This document shows positions 1 to 5,725 of a DNA stretch of 5,725 nt, one piece after another. The stretch comes from Chloroflexota bacterium (lineage in GTDB: Bacteria; Chloroflexota; Anaerolineae; 4572-78; J111). The notes beneath the pieces are model-generated. The model saw nothing but the letters and a program-made list of their open reading frames with translations. It had not been told where the DNA came from and searched no databases. The position numbers and the translations under genes are program-made. The stretch is from contig RFJF01000714.1 in assembly GCA_003695455.1 (NCBI GenBank), forward strand, positions 1-5,725. Direction: 5' to 3'. Position 1 is the stretch's first letter. Every line of letters starts with the position of its first letter.

Positions 1-1044
1 CACGTATGCCGCGGGTCGCGGGCCGTGGTCCGTAATTTTCGAGTGCCGCCGCCCAACCGCCAACCCCGCCAGTTCATCGCCGCCCTGCAACGGATTATCC
101 GGCGGCAGCGGGTTGACGTGCTGATCCCCACCTGCGAAGAAACCTTTTTTGTAGCGATGGGCCGCCGGTCGCTACGCGAAAGTTGCGCCGTGTTCACGGC
201 GGAAATTGAGCAACTGCGCCGGTTGCACAACAAATTCACTTTTGCCCAAACCGTCCGCCGCTACGGCCTGCCCGTTCCATCCACCCGCTTGCTCACCAAC
301 CCTGCCGAGGCGCGATCGCTGGTTGGCAAAAACGTGGTACTCAAACCGGCCTACTCCCGATTTACCACCCAAACAATCATCCGGCCGCGCGCCACGTCCC
401 AAATTCCCGCAAATATCAGCCCGGCCCGGCCGTGGGTGGCGCAGGATTTTGAAACCGGGCCGCTGCTTTGCACCAGCAGTGTGGCTCACCAGGGGCGGCT
501 GACCGCCCACGCCGATTACGCCGCCGAGTTCAGCGCGGGGGCGGGCGGCGCGGTGTCGTTTGCTCCGGCACGGAACGCCGCCGCCCACCGCTGGGTGACA
601 GAATTTGTGACCCGCGAGCAGTTCACCGGCCAGATTTCGTTTGATTTTATTGAGACCGGGCCGGGCCGGGTTACCGCCATCGAATGCAACCCGCGCGCCA
701 CCAGCGGCCTGCATCTGTTTGGTCCGGCGCTGGCAAATGCCTACCTGCACCCAAATTTACCCACACTGGAACCGCCGGATTTGGCGGCAAAAATGGTGGC
801 CCCGGCCATGCTGTGGGCCGGGCTGGGCGCGGCCCGCACACGGCGCGGCTTCCGCCGCTGGTGGAATTGTTTTTCACACAGCCGGGATGTCATTTTTTCA
901 CCCACAGACCCGGCGCCGGGGTTGGTCGGGCAGTGGCTGTCGCTGGGGTATTTTTTATGGCAAAGTGTCCGGCACAGAATCAGCCCCGTTGCCGCCACCA
1001 CGGATGACATCGAGTGGAATGGCGGAGTAATCAAAATGCAATGA
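1..1044 (+). CDS. ATP-grasp domain enzyme, 5' end cut by the window edge
   Basis: This is probably a carboxylate-amine/thiol ligase of the ATP-grasp superfamily, which activates a carboxylate as an acyl phosphate using ATP. The frame is open to base 1 (HVCRGSRA precedes the GTG at 25), so that GTG is probably internal and the N-terminal part of the Rossmann-like pre-ATP domain is missing. Numbering from the GTG, I see DVLIPTCEE (31-39), typical of the end of the pre-ATP domain; LHNK (67-70); VVLKP with the likely ATP-binding Lys107; WVAQDFETG (137-145), the hinge region; FDFIE (206-210) and IECNPRATSG (219-228), whose Asp207, Glu220 and Asn222 are the expected Mg-ATP ligands. The C-terminus has a conserved-looking DDIEWNG. 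The active site appears intact. The substrate cannot be told; other ATP-grasp ligases (carbamoyl-phosphate-synthase-like, peptide ligases) share these motifs. The gene ends at TGA 1042-1044, 142 bases before the next start. Confidence 0.87.
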   Translation, partial: HVCRGSRAVVRNFRVPPPNRQPRQFIAALQRIIRRQRVDVLIPTCEETFFVAMGRRSLRESCAVFTAEIEQLRRLHNKFTFAQTVRRYGLPVPSTRLLTNPAEARSLVGKNVVLKPAYSRFTTQTIIRPRATSQIPANISPARPWVAQDFETGPLLCTSSVAHQGRLTAHADYAAEFSAGAGGAVSFAPARNAAAHRWVTEFVTREQFTGQISFDFIETGPGRVTAIECNPRATSGLHLFGPALANAYLHPNLPTLEPPDLAAKMVAPAMLWAGLGAARTRRGFRRWWNCFSHSRDVIFSPTDPAPGLVGQWLSLGYFLWQSVRHRISPVAATTDDIEWNGGVIKMQ

Positions 1045-1082
1045 CTCCCCGCAGATTGAAATAAACAGAACGCGCACTCAAT

Positions 1083-1112
1083 TTGGCAGACAACAGAGAA
1101 AGCGGCTAAACT
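1083..1112 (+). promoter_or_regulatory. weak sigma-70-type promoter candidate before the permease
   Basis: TTGGCA (1083-1088, one mismatch to TTGACA) is followed after 18 bases by TAAACT (1107-1112, two mismatches to TATAAT). It lies in the AT-richer spacer between the ATP-grasp gene and the permease and would leave a leader of about 65-70 bases. A small palindrome, GGGATAACCC (1114-1123), sits just downstream and could be an operator half or chance. Matches of this quality arise often by chance, so this is only a candidate. Confidence 0.3.
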
Positions 1113-1170
1113 AGGGATAACCCAAAATGAGATGACCTCACTTGCAGGTTCTATTGATTGGCAGGGGCAA

Positions 1171-1176
1171 AGGAGG
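1171..1176 (+). promoter_or_regulatory. Shine-Dalgarno site that fixes the permease start
   Basis: AGGAGG lies 10 bases upstream of the ATG at 1187. It supports that ATG over the earlier in-frame TTG at 1142, because the site would otherwise sit inside the coding region and the 15 extra residues do not look like part of the permease family. It is the only textbook ribosome binding site among the complete genes here. Confidence 0.8.
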
Positions 1177-1186
1177 CCCACCAAAA

Positions 1187-3523
1187 ATGGAAACCACCCC
1201 TCAGGAAATCACAACTTCAAAACGCTTTCAGGTGTCGCTGAGCCGGAGTCTGGGTTTGTTTGATGTAACAATGATTGGCGTGGGGGCGATGATTGGGGCC
1301 GGAATTTTTGGCCTCACGGGCATTGCCGCCGGCGAAGCCGGGCCGGTTGGCCTGTTGCTGGCCTTCTTTCTCAACGGTGTGGTCACCAGCCTGACCGGCC
1401 TGACGTACGCCGAGTTGGGGGCAGCTTTTCCCCAGGCCGGCGGCGGGTATGCCTGGGTCAAAGAGGGTTTGGCCAGAGTCTTTGGCTTTTACGCCGGCTG
1501 GGTATCGTGGTTTTCTCACTCGGTGGCGTGCAGTTTGTATGCGGTGCTGTTTGGAACCTTCTTCATCGCGCTGATTGAACTGACCGGCATCAACTTTGGC
1601 GAAGAACCATTTGCCCTGGGGTTGACCGGCGAAGAGTTGGCCGTTAAAGTATTGGCCGCATTGGTGGCGCTGGTTTTCATTACAATCAACGTGCGGGGTT
1701 CCTCGGAAACGGGATTGGTAGGCAACATCATCACCGTGTTTAAAATTATTGTGCTTGGCTTGCTGGTGCTGTTCGGCCTGCTGGCTATGCGCAATATTCC
1801 AAACTGGAGCGACAATTTTCTCAACGACCCCAGTCCTCTGCCGCACGGCATTGGCGGCGTCATTTTGGCAATGGGGCTGACTTTTGTGGCCTTTGAAGGG
1901 TACGAAATCATTGCCCAAAGCGGTGAAGAGGTTAAAAACCCCGGCCGAAACGTGCCCCGGGCCATCTTTTTAGCCATTGCAATTGTGGTGGTTGTTTATC
2001 TGGCAGTCGCGTTTGTTTCGATTGGCGCGCTCCAGCAAGACACCGGGCTGCCAAACTGGGTCTATCTGGGCCAAAATGGCGAACGCGCCATGATTGAAAC
2101 GGCCCGGGCAATTATGCCTTACGGCGCGCTGATTATGATTTTGGGCGGTTTGGCCTCTACCATGTCGGCCCTGAACGCCACAGTCTATTCCAGCAGCCGG
2201 GTATCGTTTGCCATGGGCCGGGACCGTGACCTGCCGGCCATTTTTGGCCGAATTCACAGCCGCAACAAAACACCACACTGGGCCATCTGGTTGAGCGGGC
2301 TGCTGATTATTTTGATGGCTGTTCTGCTGCCCATCGAGGATGTGGCCTCTGGCGCATCAATTACCTTTTTGTTACTCTTTTTGATGGTCAATATCTCGCT
2401 AATCCGCATGCGCAAAACGCACTCCAACCTGGAACGCCCTTTCCGGGCGCCATTTGTGCCGTGGCTGCAATATTTCAGCATTGGGGTGATGGCAGTGTTG
2501 GCCGTTGAGTTGTTTCAACTCAGCCCGATTGCCTGGGTGGTCACCATTATCTGGCTGTTGTTGGGCATAGTGGTGTACCGCCAGCATGGTGCGGTGCAGG
2601 AAGCCGCCAAAGAGGAAGATACCATTCTGCTGGAACAAACCGTTGCCGCCCGGAACTACTCGGTGCTGCTGCCGGTGGCCAACGTGGCCGCGGCCCGCCA
2701 CCTGGCGCGGCTGGGCGCGCTGGTGGCCCACGCCAACCACGGCGAGTTGTTTGCCCTGCACGTTATCCGCGTGCCCCGCCAGATTGGCGTTAACGATGGC
2801 CGCGCATTTTTGCGGCAGGGCCGCCCCATTCTGGAAGAAATTGTTGATATTGTGGAAGAGTTTGATGTACCGGTGCGAACTATGCTTCGTTTGGGCCGTG
2901 ACGTGGGCGACTCAATCATCAGCGCCGCCCGCGAGCGCCAATCAGACTTGATGGTGCTTGGCTGGCCGGCCCACATATCGCGGCAGGAAGAGGCGTTTGG
3001 CACCATCATTGATTTGATGGCCAAAAACCCACCCTGTGATCTGGCCGTGGTGCGCCTGCGCCGGACCGCTCCCCCCGCACATATTCTGGTGCCCGTAGCC
3101 GGCGGGCCAAATACCCGGCTGGCGCTGGAACTGGCAGTAACCCAGGCCGATGCCTACGAACAGCGCATCGGACAGCGCCCGGAAGTTGTTGCCCTGAATC
3201 TGGTTCTGGACGGAGCCGACGCCGAAACTGTAGCAGAACGCCGTCAGGCGCTAATTGACGAGTTTGACTTGGACGGCATGCCGCTTGAAGTACGCCTGAC
3301 ACACGCCACAGACATTGTGCAGGGCATTCTGACCGAGGCGGCAAATTTTGACCAGATTATCATTGGCGCGTCAGAAGAGGGGTTGCTGGAGCAATCGCTG
3401 TTTGGTTCCATTCCGCAGCGTGTGGCCGAAGAGGCGCTGACCACGGTCATCATGGTCAAAAGTCACGATCTGGTTAAATTTGGCCTGCGCCGCTGGTTCC
3501 GCCGGGCACAGCGGTCGCGCTGA
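1187..3523 (+). CDS. APC-superfamily amino-acid permease fused to two UspA-like domains
   Basis: A cytoplasmic-membrane secondary transporter of the amino acid-polyamine-organocation superfamily, probably taking up an amino acid with a cation. From the ATG at 1187 it is 778 aa. Residues about 20-465 form the permease, with roughly 12 hydrophobic segments. The TM1 substrate-loop signature GVGAMIGAGIFGLTG is at 31-45, and the loop motif GEEVKNPGRNVPRAI is at 246-260. After a charged linker (465-488) come two soluble alpha/beta domains of universal-stress-protein type, about 489-625 and 630-757. The first lacks the Gly-rich ATP motif (LGWPAHISRQ at 591-600); the second keeps a modified form, GASEEGLLEQSLFGS (727-741), with spacing unlike the usual G-2x-G-9x-G(S/T). 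The tail is basic. Plain APC permeases are about 450-500 aa; versions with C-terminal Usp domains are known in bacteria and archaea, and those domains are thought to be regulatory. The exact substrate is unknown. It has its own leader and a strong SD, and by eye it is less GC-rich in places than the genes around it. Confidence 0.93.
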   Translation: METTPQEITTSKRFQVSLSRSLGLFDVTMIGVGAMIGAGIFGLTGIAAGEAGPVGLLLAFFLNGVVTSLTGLTYAELGAAFPQAGGGYAWVKEGLARVFGFYAGWVSWFSHSVACSLYAVLFGTFFIALIELTGINFGEEPFALGLTGEELAVKVLAALVALVFITINVRGSSETGLVGNIITVFKIIVLGLLVLFGLLAMRNIPNWSDNFLNDPSPLPHGIGGVILAMGLTFVAFEGYEIIAQSGEEVKNPGRNVPRAIFLAIAIVVVVYLAVAFVSIGALQQDTGLPNWVYLGQNGERAMIETARAIMPYGALIMILGGLASTMSALNATVYSSSRVSFAMGRDRDLPAIFGRIHSRNKTPHWAIWLSGLLIILMAVLLPIEDVASGASITFLLLFLMVNISLIRMRKTHSNLERPFRAPFVPWLQYFSIGVMAVLAVELFQLSPIAWVVTIIWLLLGIVVYRQHGAVQEAAKEEDTILLEQTVAARNYSVLLPVANVAAARHLARLGALVAHANHGELFALHVIRVPRQIGVNDGRAFLRQGRPILEEIVDIVEEFDVPVRTMLRLGRDVGDSIISAARERQSDLMVLGWPAHISRQEEAFGTIIDLMAKNPPCDLAVVRLRRTAPPAHILVPVAGGPNTRLALELAVTQADAYEQRIGQRPEVVALNLVLDGADAETVAERRQALIDEFDLDGMPLEVRLTHATDIVQGILTEAANFDQIIIGASEEGLLEQSLFGSIPQRVAEEALTTVIMVKSHDLVKFGLRRWFRRAQRSR

Positions 3524-3573
3524 TGGTTTCACAAACTGTTCAACCCGGCACATAGCCACCGAGATTCAGCCCG

Positions 3574-4425
3574 ATGAACCCAACCGCCCCAAATGCTTTG
3601 CGTCTCACACTAATGCAGGCCGGCTACACCACCGCCCCGCAGGCCATGATTTTGCGCGGCGGGCGCTGGCAAAGAATGAAAATTCCCGCCCTGCTGGCGC
3701 TAATTGAGCATCCCCGGCAGGGGCCGGTTCTGTTCGATACCGGCTACAGCCCCCGCTTTTTCAGCGAGACCCGCCGCTGGCCGGCCAGCCTCTACCCAAA
3801 AATCACGCCGGTCACGCTGGCCGCATCCGAAACCGCCGCCGCGCAGGTGCAGGCGCGCGGCATTGCCCCGGCCGATGTGCGCTTCATCATTCTGTCTCAC
3901 TTTCACGCCGACCACGTGGGCGGCCTGTTTGATTTTCCCAACGCCCAATTCATTTACCCGGCGGCGGCACTGGCCGCCGTGCGCGGCAAAAGCGGTTTTG
4001 CCGCCCTGCGCGCCGGCTACCTGCCCGGCCTGCTCCCCCCCGATTTTTTGGCGCGGGGCCGCGCCCTCCAGCCGGCAGAATTCACCCCCCTACCTGCCGA
4101 ATATGCCCCGTTTGAACGTGGCGTTGACATTTTTGGCGATGGCACGCTGCTGGGGGTCAGCCTGCCGGGGCACGCGGTGGGGCAAATGGGCCTGTTTTTG
4201 CGCGATGAGAATCTGGGGCCGGTGCTGCTGGCCGCCGATGCCTGCTGGCACAGCCGCGCCTGCCGGGAGTTCATTTTGCCCCACCCGGCGGTTCTGCGCA
4301 TCCTGCCCGATTCCGCCGCCTACCAAACCACGCTCCGGCGGTTGCACCACCTGCACACCCGCCGCCCGGAACTGCACATCATCCCCTCGCACTGCCCGGA
4401 ATGGGCCGCCACGCTGAGCCGCTAA
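3574..4425 (+). CDS. metallo-beta-lactamase-fold hydrolase (AHL-lactonase-like)
   Basis: A 283-aa soluble MBL-fold hydrolase with no signal peptide. The complete dinuclear metal site is visible: SHFHADH (108-114) gives His109, His111, Asp113 and His114; LPGH gives His200; LAADA gives the bridging Asp222; and PSH gives His273. The strand LFDTGYS (53-59) is also typical. This layout matches the branch that includes N-acyl-homoserine lactonases (AiiA/AttM), so cleavage of a lactone, ester or thioester is plausible, but the natural substrate cannot be read from the sequence and it is not shown to be a quorum-quenching enzyme. The frame upstream is closed by TAG at 3553-3555, so ATG 3574 is the first possible start; ATG 3613 is an alternative. 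No good SD precedes it. It starts 50 bases after the permease stop and is followed 15 bases later by the GNAT-like gene, so it is probably co-transcribed with that gene. Confidence 0.9.
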   Translation: MNPTAPNALRLTLMQAGYTTAPQAMILRGGRWQRMKIPALLALIEHPRQGPVLFDTGYSPRFFSETRRWPASLYPKITPVTLAASETAAAQVQARGIAPADVRFIILSHFHADHVGGLFDFPNAQFIYPAAALAAVRGKSGFAALRAGYLPGLLPPDFLARGRALQPAEFTPLPAEYAPFERGVDIFGDGTLLGVSLPGHAVGQMGLFLRDENLGPVLLAADACWHSRACREFILPHPAVLRILPDSAAYQTTLRRLHHLHTRRPELHIIPSHCPEWAATLSR

Positions 4426-4440
4426 CCCGGCCCGCCGCCG

Positions 4441-5580
4441 ATGATTCCCCAAGTGCGGTTATTTACCGCCGCCAATCTGGCACAACTGGATTGGACGTCC
4501 ACGCCCCAGGCCGATTTTGCCCGCCGTTATTTGCCGCCGTTGATGGAGCGCGGGCCGGCGGCGCTCATCCCCAACGTCCGCGCCGATTTGCAACTGGTGC
4601 AGGTAGACAACCGGCTGCTGCCCGTCACCGTCACCCGCCCGCACCCGGCCAACAGTTACGTCTGCTCGCCGTTCAACCACTATTTTGCCTACGGCCTGCA
4701 AGAACTGGACCGGCTGGATAATCCGGCGCTGGCGGCTGCGCTCCGCCTGCTGTTGGCCCCGGCAGTGTGGGCCTATCGCCGTAGTCACTTTGACCGGGCC
4801 GTACTGGTCAACAACTGGCTGCTTTCCACCAACCTCTACCCGCCCCTTTCCGCCGAACAGACGCAGGCCGTCACCCAATTTCTGGCCGCGAGCTTCCCGG
4901 ATTGCCCGGTCATCTGGCGCTCGGTGGATGAATTGGGCAACCCGGCGCTGGCGGCCCATCTGCAGCGGCAGGGCTGCCGCATGGTGTTCAGCCGGCAAAT
5001 CTACTACCAAAACCCCGCCGACCCGGCCCTGTGGCGCAAAAAACAGCTCAAAATCGAGCGCAGCCTGGCCCGCCGCACAGCGTATCGCTGGGCAAACGTG
5101 CTCACTCCCGCCGACGCGCCGCGGGTGGCGACCCTGTACCGCAAACTGTACATCGAAAAATACTCAACCTTCAACCCGCAGTTCAGCCCGGAATTTTTCA
5201 GGCTGGCGCTGGAAAACAGCGCGTTTGAAATCAGAGCCTTACTAAAGGCAGGTGACATTGACGCCGTGCTGGGGTATTATGCCTTCAACGGGGTGATGAC
5301 CCAGCCGGTGTTTGGCTACGATACCGGCCTGCCGCAGAAGTTGGGGCTGTACCGCCTGCTCAGCCTGCGCGTGCTGGAGGAGGGACGGGCGCGCGGCCTG
5401 CGCATCAACGCCAGCGGCGGGGCGGGCCAATTCAAACGGCTGCGCGGCGGTCGGCCCGCGCTGGAGTACAACGCCGTGTACATGCGTCACCTGCCGGCCG
5501 GCCGCCGCGTGCCGTGGCTGCTGCTCAAACGCTTGCTCGATGGCGTGGCCGTGCCGCTGATTCAAAAACTTGGCCTGTGA
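4441..5580 (+). CDS. GNAT/FemAB-like putative acyltransferase
   Basis: A 379-aa soluble protein, no signal peptide or membrane segment. I read it as a probable double-GNAT (FemAB-like) fold, with an N-terminal half of about 1-190 and a C-terminal half of about 210-350. Supporting features are the N-terminal NSYVCSPFNHY (71-81) and VLVNNWLLSTNLYP (121-134), which look like strongly constrained positions, and the C-terminal GYDTGLPQKLGLYRLL (292-307), INASGGAGQFKRLRGG (322-337) and EYNAVYMRHLP (342-352). An LYR-helix-strand-FKR.RG arrangement is what one sees in GNAT-like domains that accept acyl-CoA or aminoacyl donors. A classic acetyl-CoA pyrophosphate loop (Q/R-x-x-G-x-G/A) is not obvious, so the donor is uncertain. 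The start ATG 4441 lies 15 bases after the MBL stop, in the same frame and with no SD, which suggests translational coupling. The gene ends with the in-frame double stop TGA TAG. Existence as a gene is near certain; the function is tentative. Confidence 0.78.
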   Translation: MIPQVRLFTAANLAQLDWTSTPQADFARRYLPPLMERGPAALIPNVRADLQLVQVDNRLLPVTVTRPHPANSYVCSPFNHYFAYGLQELDRLDNPALAAALRLLLAPAVWAYRRSHFDRAVLVNNWLLSTNLYPPLSAEQTQAVTQFLAASFPDCPVIWRSVDELGNPALAAHLQRQGCRMVFSRQIYYQNPADPALWRKKQLKIERSLARRTAYRWANVLTPADAPRVATLYRKLYIEKYSTFNPQFSPEFFRLALENSAFEIRALLKAGDIDAVLGYYAFNGVMTQPVFGYDTGLPQKLGLYRLLSLRVLEEGRARGLRINASGGAGQFKRLRGGRPALEYNAVYMRHLPAGRRVPWLLLKRLLDGVAVPLIQKLGL

Positions 5581-5582
5581 TA

Positions 5583-5609
5583 GAGTTTGGTGAGTTTGTG
5601 GAGTTGGGT
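5583..5609. repeat. three tandem copies of a G/T-rich 9-bp unit
   Basis: Immediately after the stop of the GNAT-like gene come GAGTTTGGT, GAGTTTGTG and GAGTTGGGT, followed by a fourth partial GAGT (5610-5613) where the adjoining 7-bp array begins. The copies differ at one or two positions. The stretch is non-coding and has no hairpin or T-run that would make it a terminator. Confidence 0.7.
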
Positions 5610-5612
5610 GAG

Positions 5613-5680
5613 TCATTGGTCATTCGTCATTCGTAATTGGTCATTTGTTAATTGCTCATTGTTCATTGGTAATTGGTAAT
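5613..5680. repeat. degenerate 7-bp tandem array (consensus TCATTGG)
   Basis: About nine consecutive units of 6-8 bases fill this spacer. The first five are exact heptamers in register: TCATTGG, TCATTCG, TCATTCG, TAATTGG and TCATTTG. The rest drift by one base in length (TTAATTGC, TCATTG, TTCATTGG) before TAATTGG and a partial TAAT. The array is strongly AT-rich against GC-rich genes and ends a few bases before the ribosome binding site of the next gene. It recalls the short heptanucleotide tandem repeats known from intergenic regions of filamentous cyanobacteria, but that is analogy only. Confidence 0.8.
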
Positions 5681-5683
5681 ATT

Positions 5684-5688
5684 GGGGG
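5684..5688 (+). promoter_or_regulatory. likely Shine-Dalgarno site for the gene starting at 5695
   Basis: GGGGG followed by T lies six bases before the ATG at 5695, directly after the repeat array. It is a purine-rich site at normal spacing and supports translation starting at that ATG. Confidence 0.5.
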
Positions 5689-5694
5689 TCTGAC

Positions 5695-5725
5695 ATGGAC
5701 GTACCGCTGAAAATCACCGGCATCG
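5695..5725 (+). CDS. start of a gene, possibly beta-ketoacyl-ACP synthase III-like; cut by the window edge
   Basis: Only ten full codons are present: MDVPLKITGI. The K-I-T-G-I pattern right after the start is how many FabH-like beta-ketoacyl-ACP synthase III proteins begin (first strand, then G-x-Y-L-P), so a thiolase-fold condensing enzyme is a reasonable guess. Ten residues cannot prove this; other proteins begin the same way. The upstream G-run at normal SD spacing and the break from repeat DNA to GC-rich codons support a real start. The same strand and close spacing suggest it belongs with the hydrolase and GNAT-like genes upstream. Confidence 0.55.
   Translation, partial: MDVPLKITGI

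Noticed and set aside
172..750. Long minus-strand ORF opposite the ATP-grasp gene, and similar antisense ORFs elsewhere
   Set aside because: They are shadows of GC-rich coding DNA; their translations show no domain-like motifs and the + strand frames carry clear catalytic motifs.
946..960. T-run in the ATP-grasp gene as an internal terminator
   Set aside because: It lies inside a well-supported reading frame and has no stable hairpin directly before it.
1022..1052. Imperfect inverted repeat (GCGGAGT with ACTCCCCGC) as a terminator of the ATP-grasp gene
   Set aside because: Only five contiguous pairs, a 15-base loop and no T-run following it.
1142..1186. TTG at 1142 as the permease start, giving 15 extra residues
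   Set aside because: The AGGAGG at 1171-1176 is placed for the ATG at 1187, and the extra residues are translated SD and spacer sequence.
4724..4952. Repeated stretch coding NPALAA in the GNAT-like gene (about 4720-4740 and 4938-4955)
   Set aside because: Only about 13 bases match, within Ala/Leu-rich helices using common codons; no wider internal duplication is visible at the DNA level.
5677..5682. TAATAT as a promoter -10 box for the gene at 5695
   Set aside because: Transcription would begin at or after the ribosome binding site, and no -35 box lies at proper spacing; the match comes from the AT-rich repeats.

Overview
The window is a GC-rich, tightly packed bacterial region with every supportable gene on the + strand. 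It holds three complete genes and two genes cut by the window edges. Nothing in it identifies the host outright. The protein style, the permease fused to two universal-stress domains and the AT-rich short-period repeat spacer would fit an environmental bacterium such as a Chloroflexota (Anaerolineae-like) lineage, but that is a low-confidence impression.

Layout: (1) bases 1-1044, the 3' part of an ATP-grasp enzyme that runs in from the left edge. (2) Bases 1045-1186, an AT-richer spacer with a weak promoter candidate and a strong ribosome binding site. (3) Bases 1187-3523, an APC-superfamily amino-acid permease with two C-terminal UspA-like domains (778 aa). (4) Bases 3574-4425, a metallo-beta-lactamase-fold hydrolase with a complete dinuclear metal site (283 aa). 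(5) Bases 4441-5580, a protein of 379 aa that resembles GNAT/FemAB-type acyltransferases, 15 bases after the hydrolase and in the same frame. (6) Bases 5581-5694, a spacer made almost wholly of degenerate 9-bp and then 7-bp tandem repeats. (7) From 5695, the first ten codons of a new gene whose start resembles the N-terminus of beta-ketoacyl-ACP synthase III (FabH-like) proteins.

The ATP-grasp enzyme, the MBL hydrolase, the GNAT-like protein and the possible FabH-like protein look like parts of one uncharacterised acyl or amide biosynthesis pathway. An ATP-grasp enzyme would join a carboxylate to an amine or thiol, a KAS III-like enzyme would condense acyl units, a GNAT-like enzyme would transfer an acyl group, and an MBL hydrolase would cleave an ester, lactone or thioester. 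The permease lies between them with its own leader and may be either a functional partner (amino-acid supply or export) or an unrelated insertion. No RNA gene, CRISPR array, insertion sequence or convincing terminator was seen.
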